26,109 nt of DNA from Pseudomonadota bacterium. Lineage in GTDB: Bacteria; Pseudomonadota; Alphaproteobacteria; UBA828; JAPUJA01. The notes under the pieces are model-generated. The model saw only the letters and a list, made by a program, of their open reading frames with translations. It did no database searches and was not told the DNA's origin. A program made the position numbers and the translations under genes. Shown here piece after piece: positions 1 through 6,700 of this stretch (positions are counted from its first letter, which is position 1; every line of letters begins with the position of its first letter). The DNA lies in the NCBI GenBank assembly GCA_027296525.1, contig JAPUJA010000100.1, positions 1-26,109 on the forward strand, given 5' to 3'.

Positions 1-351
1 AACCTCATTCACCCGTCGCCGGATCTCCGGCTTGGGAATCTTGCGCAGTGAGAGACCGAAGGCCAGGTTGTCGTAAACGGACATGTGAGGATAGAGGGCA
101 TAGGACTGGAACACCATGGCGACGTCGCGATCCTTGGCGTCGACGCGCTCGACGTTGCGCTCGCCAATATAAATCTTGCCGTCGGTGACCTCCTCGAGTC
201 CCGCGACCATGCGCAGGCTCGTGGTCTTGCCGCAGCCCGAGGGGCCGACGAGCACGACGAACTCGCCGCTCGCGATTTCGAGATCGATCGCATCGACCGC
301 GACGACCTCACCGAACTTCTTCGTCAGTTTCTCGAAACGGACGTCGGCCAT
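1..351 (-). CDS. ABC importer ATPase, MalK/UgpC type (3' part beyond window)
   Basis: Nucleotide-binding subunit that would hydrolyse ATP on the cytoplasmic face of a carbohydrate-type (CUT1) ABC importer. The first 117 residues are present. Walker A (GPSGCGKTT) lies at residues 36-44 and the Q-loop glutamine at residue 82 in VFQSYALYPHM, which is the classic MalK/UgpC signature. The ABC signature, Walker B and regulatory C-terminal domain lie off the window. The ATG at 351-349 shares its A with the TGA of the upstream 53-aa gene (TGATG), so translation is probably coupled. The gene reads away from the binding-protein/permease genes starting at 1135, and it is the only ATPase gene seen for two permease sets in the window. 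Family is certain; substrate is not. Confidence 0.93.
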   Translation of the reverse strand, partial: MADVRFEKLTKKFGEVVAVDAIDLEIASGEFVVLVGPSGCGKTTSLRMVAGLEEVTDGKIYIGERNVERVDAKDRDVAMVFQSYALYPHMSVYDNLAFGLSLRKIPKPEIRRRVNEV

Positions 352-512
352 CAGAACACCCCGAGATAGATAAACTCCGCCGCCACGAAGAACGCGACGC
401 CCCAGAAGCGCACCTCACCCGGCGTGAGCCATTTCTTCCGGGTGTTCATCACGCCGAGCCCCAGTTGAAAGGGCGTGCAGGCGCCGAAGACGAGAAGATG
501 CTCGGCCATCAT
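351..512 (-). CDS. 53-aa putative small membrane protein
   Basis: I do not recognise the family. It encodes 53 residues starting with a double ATG (512 or 509), four bases after the stop of the 60-aa gene, and its TGA overlaps the ATPase start. The C-terminal 20 residues (after a basic/polar middle containing TRKKW) are strongly hydrophobic and aromatic and could span the membrane. A weaker hydrophobic stretch occupies residues 4-22. The tight packing between another mini-gene and the ATPase gene is the main support for it being real. It may be an accessory subunit of the ABC importer, by analogy with small membrane proteins in some glycerol-type ABC operons (DUF2160), but I see no sequence resemblance to that family. 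The role is inference. Confidence 0.6.
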   Translation of the reverse strand: MMAEHLLVFGACTPFQLGLGVMNTRKKWLTPGEVRFWGVAFFVAAEFIYLGVF

Positions 513-516
513 CGCC

Positions 517-699
517 CTATTTCGGCTTCAGCACGAACAGGAAGGGCACGCTGGCTGCGAGCGGCAGGGCGAAGAGCCCGGTGGGCACCACGATGGCGTA
601 ATGAACGCCGACCTCGATCATCGCCCCGCAGACGACGACGAGCAGGAGCGAGTAGAGCACCGCCCAAAGCGCGCCTCGCAAATTCGCCCGGTCGATCAT
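517..699 (-). CDS. 60-aa putative small membrane protein, first gene of the ATPase operon
   Basis: I do not recognise the family. The 60-residue product has two hydrophobic segments, about residues 9-31 and 34-57, separated by a short loop with Glu and His, and ends in a basic KPK tail. It therefore looks like a two-helix hairpin in the inner membrane. A clear Shine-Dalgarno stretch (GAGGGAGA) sits a few bases upstream of the ATG. It is followed after four bases by the 53-aa gene and then by the overlapping ATPase gene, so all three look co-transcribed leftward. Its likely partner is the ABC importer encoded alongside; this is inference from position only. Confidence 0.62.
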   Translation of the reverse strand: MIDRANLRGALWAVLYSLLLVVVCGAMIEVGVHYAIVVPTGLFALPLAASVPFLFVLKPK

Positions 700-1134
700 G
701 GTTCATCTCCCTCTGGCCCGAAGCGTCCGCGCGTTCTTTGCCGGCGAGCTCTTCGGGCGAACGCCGCCCGCTTTTCCCGTGCGCCCCGCCGGCCCCGTGC
801 TGGGGGGCCTTGCCGGGGGGCCTTGCCAGGGGGCCTTGCCGGGGCCCGTGCTGGGCTGGCTGCGGCGAATCTAGCACTACCGAATTTGCTCGGCCAGCAC
901 TTCGGGTTCCAGCCCGAAGGCGGGGCCATCCCCCGCTCGGCCCCTCGGGCGCGCCCGCCCTGGATTAGCGGTGTTTTCGGGGGCCGAAACGGGGTAGATT
1001 CGCCCGAACCGAGCGGGTACCGGTCTCGACCCGCATGGCTGTAGGCGAGGAATTCAAGGGACCCAAGAAGCCAGAAAACAGCGCGTCCAGCCCATACCGG
1101 GCCGACGAGTCTCAGAGAGATTAGGGGGATAGCG
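700..1134. promoter_or_regulatory. Divergent intergenic region between the ATPase operon and the first importer operon
   Basis: No gene is supported in these 435 bases. It holds a 13-bp tandem repeat at 802-840. The exact 10-base word TAGATTCGCC occurs at 995-1004 on the plus strand and at 873-864 on the minus strand, so one copy points toward each divergent operon. Just upstream of the plus copy is the inverted repeat TTTCGG-3-CCGAAA (975-989). Upstream of the minus copy is CCGA-6-TCGG (880-893). A further hairpin GCGGGT/ACCCGC lies at 1013-1034. These could be paired promoter -10 elements and operators; I could not match convincing -35 boxes. The ribosome site for the rightward gene is AGGGGG, 6 bases before the ATG at 1135. 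Confidence 0.4.
802..840. repeat. 13-bp tandem repeat, 3 copies
   Basis: Three consecutive 13-bp units, two identical (GGGGGGCCTTGCC) and the third differing only at its first base. They are bracketed by near-identical GGCCCCGTGCTGGGG-like stretches at 791-805 and 841-855. The repeat sits in the leader side of the leftward small-membrane-protein operon. It is too short for an RNA gene and looks like slippage-prone simple repeat. Confidence 0.85.
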
Positions 1135-2544
1135 ATGAAGATTTACAAGGCTAATACCGCCCGGGTGGGTTTGCTCGCCGCGGCGGCCCTCCTGTTCGCC
1201 TTCGCGACGGTGGCGGGCAGCGGCAAGGCGAACGCCTGGTCGCTCGAGGAGGCCTCCGCGCCCTACCGGGGGGCGGAGATCGACATCATCTGCGAGGGCT
1301 ACCCGCCCTGCTATGCGCTTCAGGAGGTCTCGACCGAATTCAGCGAGATCACCGGCATCACGGTCAATTTCGAGTTCGGCGATCTCTTGGCGATCGCCCA
1401 GAGGATGATTGCCGAGCAGCTCACGGAATCGGAGCATTTCGACGGCATGCAGGTGCTTTCCTATCACCTGGGCCTGTTCGGCGAGCAGGGTTTCACGACC
1501 CCCATGAATACCTTCCTGGACGATCCGAAGCTCCGCGATCCGAACTTCGACTGGGATAATTTCATGCCCGCGCTTATCGCCCAGAGCTCGATGTACAAGG
1601 GTGAAGCGATCGCGCTGCCGTTTCAATATCTCGCGACCTTCGGGGTCATTCGCAAGGACATCCTCGCGGACTCCGGCGAACGCGCGGCGTTCAAGGCCAA
1701 ATACGGCTATGATCTGCCCGAGCCCGGGCTCGTCACCGAGATGCCGAGCTACGAGAAGTGGGGCGACATCGCCGAGTTCTTCCGGCGCGATAAGGGCGAG
1801 ACGCTCGCGGGCCAGACGCTCGAGAGTGATTACTACGGCATCAGCTCGCCCTTCAAGCGGCACTTGACCGTGTTCTGGTTCTACTGGGCGAACCTCGTGG
1901 CCCACGGCGGCGAGATCTTCGACGCCGACGGCGAGCTCGTCCTGGGCGAGGGCACGACCGCCGTCGACACGTTGAACTTCCTGCTCGACATGCGCCAATA
2001 CGCGCCGCCGAGCTATCGGGAATACACCTGGGACGAGCAGTATCGCGACTTCTGCGCCGGGCTCATCTTCAGCACGACCTTCTGGCCCGACGCCCTCTAC
2101 TATCTCGAAGACGCGGCGGAGTGCGAGTCGGCCGGCAACATCGGCTACTTCGCACTGCCGGAGACGCACAAGTCGATGCCGTTCGTCTATTCATGGGTCG
2201 TGCCGCCGACGTCGGCCAACCCGGAGGCGGCGTTTCTCCTGATGCAGTGGGCGCTCACCAAGGACGTCCAGACGCGGGCCACGCCCTTGGGGTGGATCTC
2301 GAGCACCCGCAAGGACGTGATCGCCATGGACTGGTCCCACGAGAAGCAGATCGAGGGCGACATGGCGATCCAGAAGGTGATCGCCGATAACGGCTGGTTC
2401 TACGCGCTCAATCACCATCCGGCGCTGATCGCCGTGCAGGACATCATGATGGACGAGCTGAGCTCGGCCGGTGCCGACAGCATCGACGCCCAGACGGCCG
2501 TGGACAACATGGTCGAGCGCATCCGGGAGGTCACGCAACAGTAG
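1135..2544 (+). CDS. Periplasmic solute-binding protein of a CUT1-type ABC importer (copy 1)
   Basis: Extracellular solute-binding protein (UgpB/MalE-like, cluster type used by CUT1 importers), 469 aa. A Sec signal peptide is clear: basic start, hydrophobic core at residues 11-27, and AxA cleavage after residue 34 (ANA before WSLEE). Two cysteines close to the mature N terminus (C53 and C59, in CxGYxPC) recur in the second binding protein and probably form a disulfide; further paired cysteines follow near residues 307 and 327. The ATG at 1135 has AGGGGG six bases upstream. A strong terminator directly follows, then two permease genes. It is paralogous to the protein at 14014-15405. The ligand cannot be read from sequence; the surrounding demethylases suggest a methylated amine or betaine rather than a sugar. 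Confidence 0.92.
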   Translation: MKIYKANTARVGLLAAAALLFAFATVAGSGKANAWSLEEASAPYRGAEIDIICEGYPPCYALQEVSTEFSEITGITVNFEFGDLLAIAQRMIAEQLTESEHFDGMQVLSYHLGLFGEQGFTTPMNTFLDDPKLRDPNFDWDNFMPALIAQSSMYKGEAIALPFQYLATFGVIRKDILADSGERAAFKAKYGYDLPEPGLVTEMPSYEKWGDIAEFFRRDKGETLAGQTLESDYYGISSPFKRHLTVFWFYWANLVAHGGEIFDADGELVLGEGTTAVDTLNFLLDMRQYAPPSYREYTWDEQYRDFCAGLIFSTTFWPDALYYLEDAAECESAGNIGYFALPETHKSMPFVYSWVVPPTSANPEAAFLLMQWALTKDVQTRATPLGWISSTRKDVIAMDWSHEKQIEGDMAIQKVIADNGWFYALNHHPALIAVQDIMMDELSSAGADSIDAQTAVDNMVERIREVTQQ

Positions 2545-2560
2545 TTCGCTTCGCGTCTTG

Positions 2561-2602
2561 ACGGCCCGGTCGGGCGGTAGCGCCCGCCCGGGCCGTTTTT
2601 TT
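2561..2602 (+). terminator. Intrinsic terminator/attenuator between binding-protein and permease genes (copy 1)
   Basis: A 16-bp stem with one mismatch (left arm 2561-2576, loop GTAG, right arm 2581-2595 or so) is followed by seven or more T residues. It begins 17 bases after the stop of the binding-protein gene. Partial termination here would give much more binding protein than permease, the common stoichiometry for ABC importers. Confidence 0.93.
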
Positions 2603-2664
2603 CCGAATGCCGCCGGTTGCCGGCTTTATAATCCCGTGACAACGTTTGGTGCCGGGTGAGCGCG

Positions 2665-3564
2665 ATGGAGCGTCTTAGGAAGATCGATTTCGCCTCCGAG
2701 AAGACCTTCGTCTGGGTCTGCATGTTGCCCGTGCTGGCTTTCCTCGCCCTCGTCGCGGTCGCTCCCACGACCGTGGCGCTCATCGACAGCGTCCGGCATA
2801 TCTCGCTCACCTCCTTTGCCGCGCGCGGCGAATTCATCGGCCTCGACAACTTCCGGGATCTGCTGAGCACCGACGAAAAGTTCTATACCGCGTTCTGGCA
2901 CACCGCCTTGTTCGTCGTGGTCGTCGTGCCGATCGAGTTTTTCGGTGGACTCGCCATCGCGCTCTGGATCAATCGCGAGTTCCGGGGCCGCCGACTGATC
3001 CTGACCCTCATCATGATCCCGACCGTGATCGCGCCGGTCGTCGTCGGCCTGATCTGGCTTCTGTTCTTCCTGCCCAGCTTCGGGTTGCTCACCCAGTCTC
3101 TCAACTATCTCGGGTTCTTCCGTAATACCGGCGTCTTCTCATCGCCCGAGACGGCGTTAGTCGCGCTCATGATCAGCGATATCTGGGAATGGACGCCCTT
3201 CGTGATGCTGATCCTCTTGGCGGGCTTGACCGCCATGCCCAAGGCGCCGATCGAGGCGGCGCGGCTCGACGGCGCGTCGCGCGCCGATATCCTCTGGCAC
3301 ATCCAGATCCCGCTGCTGAAGCCGCTGATCATCATCGCGCTTCTGTTGCGCTCGATCGACGCGAGCAAGATCTTCGACAGCGTCTATGTGCTGACGGGCG
3401 GGGGGCCCGGCGATTCGACCGAGATGATCACCACCTTTGCGCACCGAACGAGCTTCATGAGCTGGAACCTCGGCTACGGCGCGGCCGTTTGCCTCGTGCT
3501 CGCCTTCGTCTCGCTCGTTCTCGCCGCGCTCTTCTACAAGGTCGCCATGGGCATTCAGAGATGA
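2665..3564 (+). CDS. ABC importer permease, MalF/UgpA type (copy 1)
   Basis: Inner-membrane permease of about 299 aa with six predicted helices; the first is at about residues 17-40. The coupling-helix EAA motif is visible as EAARLDGASR...IQIPLLKP, the surface that docks on the ATPase. I chose the ATG at 2665 because GGGTGA lies five bases upstream; a GTG three codons earlier (2656) is the alternative. It pairs with the MalG-type permease four bases downstream to form the heterodimeric pore. It is closely similar to the permease at 15577-16482, including an identical block from DIWEWTPFVM through EAARLDGAS. Substrate unknown. Confidence 0.92.
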   Translation: MERLRKIDFASEKTFVWVCMLPVLAFLALVAVAPTTVALIDSVRHISLTSFAARGEFIGLDNFRDLLSTDEKFYTAFWHTALFVVVVVPIEFFGGLAIALWINREFRGRRLILTLIMIPTVIAPVVVGLIWLLFFLPSFGLLTQSLNYLGFFRNTGVFSSPETALVALMISDIWEWTPFVMLILLAGLTAMPKAPIEAARLDGASRADILWHIQIPLLKPLIIIALLLRSIDASKIFDSVYVLTGGGPGDSTEMITTFAHRTSFMSWNLGYGAAVCLVLAFVSLVLAALFYKVAMGIQR

Positions 3565-3568
3565 GCCG

Positions 3569-4384
3569 ATGGTTCACCTGAAGCGCCTCGTCTATTCCCT
3601 GCCGGTCGCCCTCGTGCTGTTCGCGACGGTCTTTCCCTACCTCTGGATTCTGCTCGCGAGCTTCAAGCGCCACGAGGATCTTTTCTCCCGCCCGGTGAGA
3701 TGGCTGTTTCAGCCGACGGTGGAGAGCTATGTCGCGATCTTCGACAAGGGATTCGATCTGTTTCTTCTCAATTCGGTCATCGTCGGGGTTTCGAGCACCG
3801 TTCTCTGCCTCACCATCGGCACCTTCGCGGCCTACGGCTTCTCGCGCTACAAGATCCCGGCGGGCAATCACCTCTTCTTCTACATCCTGGCGACACGGCT
3901 CGGGCCGCCGATCGCCTACGCGCTGCCGATGTATCTGATCTTCGATCGGATCGGGATCGCGAACTCATATCTCGGCGTGGCTCTCGCGCACGCGACCTTC
4001 AACCTGGTGCTCGTCGTCTGGATGATGAAGTCGTTCTTCGACGACATCCCGCGCGAGGTCGAGGAGGCCGCCTTTCTCGACGGCTGCGGGCCGTTCCGCG
4101 TGTTCTTCAAGATCGCGTTGCCGATGACCTATTCGGGCCTCGCCGCCGTCACCATCTTCGTGCTGATCTTTTCGTGGAACGAGCTTCTGTTCGCGCTCAT
4201 CTTGACCGGCGGCGAGAACCGGACACTGACCGCCATGATCCCCTCGCTCGTCGGTCACCCCAAGGGCCTGTGGCCGCAGGTGGCGGCCGCCTGCATGATC
4301 CAGAGCGTGCCGGTGCTCGTCTTCATCTTCTTCGTCCAGCGCTATCTCGTGAGCGGCCTGACCTTCGGCGCGGTCAAGGGCTAG
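3569..4384 (+). CDS. ABC importer permease, MalG/UgpE type (copy 1)
   Basis: Second pore subunit, 271 aa, six membrane helices. The EAA coupling motif appears as EEAAFLDGCGPFRVFFKIALP, and the C terminus ends in SGLTFGAVKG, as is usual for MalG-like proteins. It starts four bases after the stop of the first permease gene; GAGATGAG before the ATG can serve as ribosome site. It is closely paralogous to the protein at 16482-17300. The next gene converges from the right, so this ends the operon. Substrate not readable; context suggests a methylated nitrogen compound. Confidence 0.93.
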   Translation: MVHLKRLVYSLPVALVLFATVFPYLWILLASFKRHEDLFSRPVRWLFQPTVESYVAIFDKGFDLFLLNSVIVGVSSTVLCLTIGTFAAYGFSRYKIPAGNHLFFYILATRLGPPIAYALPMYLIFDRIGIANSYLGVALAHATFNLVLVVWMMKSFFDDIPREVEEAAFLDGCGPFRVFFKIALPMTYSGLAAVTIFVLIFSWNELLFALILTGGENRTLTAMIPSLVGHPKGLWPQVAAACMIQSVPVLVFIFFVQRYLVSGLTFGAVKG

Positions 4385-4391
4385 GGCGGCC

Positions 4392-4434
4392 GGCCAAGGG
4401 CTAAGGCCCCTGCCGGAGGCGCCGGCGCTTGGCC
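4392..4434. terminator. Possible bidirectional hairpin between convergent genes
   Basis: Outer arms GGCCAAG (4392-4398) and CTTGGCC (4428-4434) enclose a second small stem, GCCGG/CCGGC (4412-4426). The structure sits in the 55-base gap between the permease gene and the convergent trimethylamine-dehydrogenase-like gene. There is no T tract, so termination is only a guess from position. Confidence 0.35.
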
Positions 4435-4439
4435 CTAAG

Positions 4440-6626
4440 CTACTCCCAGGGCTGGAGGTAGTTCTCAGGTCCCCAGCGGGTCATCTCGCGGCGCACCGGC
4501 AGGGGCTCCTGGGGGTTCGCGCCCTCGAGCTCGCGCGCGATCCGGTGGCCCTCGAAGATCGCGTCGGCGATCATGCGCGGGGCGTAGCAGTCGCCCGCCT
4601 GATAGATGCCCTGGATTCCCTCCCGCCGCCATTCCGCGCGCCGCTCCTTGAGCGCGCGGTAGAGCCCGTCGTTCGCGATGCGCGCGGTGACCAGGATGAC
4701 GCTGTCGCAATCGAGCGGCATCACAGCCGTGCCCACCCGGCGCGGGGGCTTGCCCGTCTCAGGCCCCGGCGCGCGGACATAGCCGTCGCGATAGATGTCG
4801 TAGGCGATGAGGCGGAGCCGATTGCCCTCGGTTTCGATCCGCTCGAGCCAGTGGCCGGTCATCTCGCGGATGCCCTTTTCGATCATCATCCGCTGGAAGA
4901 GGCCCTTCTCGGCGGTGTATTCGTGCATCGGCCCGACGGCGTCGTAATTCGTGACGATCGTGACGTCCTTGCCCTGATCGGCCATGAGTTCGGCCATGGC
5001 GAGGCCGGTGAAATAACCGTCCGCGTCGAGCACAATGATGCGCGCGCCCACCTCCTTGCCCGCCATCACCTGCTCGGGCGTGAGCATCGCGGGCGTCGTC
5101 GCGTCGGCGCCGGGCAGACTTCCCCAGGTGATCGCGCTCATGCCGTCGGGCGACCAGGAGGAGCCCGTGGCGAGCACCACCTTATCGGCGCCGTAGCCCA
5201 GCACGTCATCGGCGGTCATCTCGCCGAGCCCGAGATGAACCTCGACATTCTTGAGTTTCTCGAGCTGGAGCTCGCGATAGCTCACGATCCGGCCCCATTC
5301 GGCGAGACCCGGATAGCGCGTGATGTAGCGGAGGCTGCCGCCGAGTTCCTTCTCCTTCTCGCAGAGATGCACGTCATGGCCGCGCTGCCCGAGAACCCGC
5401 GCGCATTCGAGCCCGGCCGGCCCGCCGCCGACGACGAGCACCGAGGAGGGGCTTTTCGTCTTCGTGAACTTCTCGGGATGCCAGCCGCGTCGGTACTCCT
5501 CCATCGCGGTCGCGTTCTGGGTGCAGACGATGCGCGCGCCGCGCTCCCAGCGCGAGATGCAGACATTGCAGCCGATGCACTCGCGGATGTCCTCGTTGCG
5601 CCCCTCCTCGATCTTCTTGGGGAGGTAAGGATCGGCGATCGAGGGCCGCGCCGCGCCGATGAAGTCGCTTTGTCCCGACGCGATCACCTCGACCATCTCG
5701 TCCGGGCTCGTGAAGCGCCCGACCGAGACGACCGGCGCTTTCGCCGCCTTCCTCGCCTCGCGTATCCAAGGCCCCTGGTGGTTCGATTTGTAGAACTTCG
5801 AGGTGCCGGCGTCCTCGATCCATTCGGAATAGCGCGAGATATTGAGATCCCACAGATCGATGACCCCGTGGCGTTCGGCATACTCGATGAAGCGCACGCC
5901 GTCTTCCGCGACCTCGACGCCGCCGGGCCCCATCAGCTGGTCGACGCAAAAACGCGCGACCACGGCGCAGTCCGCTCCGACGGCTTGCTTCACCGCCGTA
6001 AGCGTCTCGATCCAGAGCCGAGCCCGGTTCTCGAAGCTGCCACCATATTGGTCGGTCCGATGATTGGTGTTCGGCATGAGAAATTGGGCGAAGAGCGAGC
6101 GGTGGGCGCCGTACACATAGATGAGGTCGAAGCCCGCATCGCGCCCGCGCTTCGCCGCCTCCACCCACTTGCCGGTCAACGCCTTGAGCTCCTCAGGCTC
6201 GGCCTCGTGGCTGTAGGCCTGCAGGCCCTTCCAGGAGGTCGGGGCCCATTGGTGGACGGCATAGGAGACCCCGCGCGTTTGGAGGTTCGCGGTGCCGTGG
6301 CCCGTATGCCAGAGCTCGACCCCGGCGAGCGCGCCGTATTTGTGCGCGACGTCGGTCATGTGGCGCAGATTGGCGACGTCTTGATCGTCCCAGAGGCTCG
6401 CGAGATGGGTCGGCTCGGACTCCGTCTGGGGATCGATCGAGCAGGCCTCCGTGGTCACGACCGCCCAGCCGCCTTCCGCCTTGACGCCGCGATGGCCCGC
6501 CTGGCTGCCCGGGCTCATGATGCCCGCGCCGGTGCAGTGGGGCACCTGGTAGAACCGGTTCCGGGCGGTCTTGGGGCCGATCGCGAGGGGCGTGAACAGA
6601 ATGTCGTATTTGGGGTCGCGCGCCAT
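4440..6626 (-). CDS. Trimethylamine-dehydrogenase-like FMN/4Fe-4S oxidoreductase (N-demethylase)
   Basis: A 728-aa member of the trimethylamine/dimethylamine dehydrogenase family, expected to oxidatively remove an N-methyl group as formaldehyde and pass electrons through a 4Fe-4S cluster. Domains: old-yellow-enzyme TIM barrel (about 1-345), cluster cysteines C350, C353, C356 and C368, then FAD/NAD-like folds with GGGPAG near residue 400. C31 matches the Cys that carries covalent 6-S-cysteinyl-FMN in the Methylophilus enzyme, and R225, Y172, H175, W269, D272 and W360 match its catalytic and bowl residues. The bowl Tyr60 is Ala61 here, so trimethylamine is unlikely as substrate. I chose the ATG at 6626, not 26 codons upstream, because the protein then aligns with the family from ARDPK and has its usual length. 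Alternatives: dimethylglycine (DgcA-like) or stachydrine demethylase. Confidence 0.9.
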   Translation of the reverse strand: MARDPKYDILFTPLAIGPKTARNRFYQVPHCTGAGIMSPGSQAGHRGVKAEGGWAVVTTEACSIDPQTESEPTHLASLWDDQDVANLRHMTDVAHKYGALAGVELWHTGHGTANLQTRGVSYAVHQWAPTSWKGLQAYSHEAEPEELKALTGKWVEAAKRGRDAGFDLIYVYGAHRSLFAQFLMPNTNHRTDQYGGSFENRARLWIETLTAVKQAVGADCAVVARFCVDQLMGPGGVEVAEDGVRFIEYAERHGVIDLWDLNISRYSEWIEDAGTSKFYKSNHQGPWIREARKAAKAPVVSVGRFTSPDEMVEVIASGQSDFIGAARPSIADPYLPKKIEEGRNEDIRECIGCNVCISRWERGARIVCTQNATAMEEYRRGWHPEKFTKTKSPSSVLVVGGGPAGLECARVLGQRGHDVHLCEKEKELGGSLRYITRYPGLAEWGRIVSYRELQLEKLKNVEVHLGLGEMTADDVLGYGADKVVLATGSSWSPDGMSAITWGSLPGADATTPAMLTPEQVMAGKEVGARIIVLDADGYFTGLAMAELMADQGKDVTIVTNYDAVGPMHEYTAEKGLFQRMMIEKGIREMTGHWLERIETEGNRLRLIAYDIYRDGYVRAPGPETGKPPRRVGTAVMPLDCDSVILVTARIANDGLYRALKERRAEWRREGIQGIYQAGDCYAPRMIADAIFEGHRIARELEGANPQEPLPVRREMTRWGPENYLQPWE

Positions 6627-6700
6627 TTTTCGCTTTCCCGCCGTTCCCTCAGCCGCCCGAAAGGGCTTTCCCGTCGTGCATCTCCGGCTCTTTGAGCCTA

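Noticed and set aside
465..1044. Overlapping plus-strand open frames in the left intergenic region
   Set aside because: Low-complexity Arg/Pro/Gly translations overlapping two better-supported minus-strand mini-genes and a tandem repeat; no ribosome site.
4545..6695. 716-codon open frame antisense to the demethylase-like gene
   Set aside because: It is a by-product of strong G/C third-position bias; the translation is Arg/Ala/Leu-rich with no motif, while the opposite strand encodes a complete known family.
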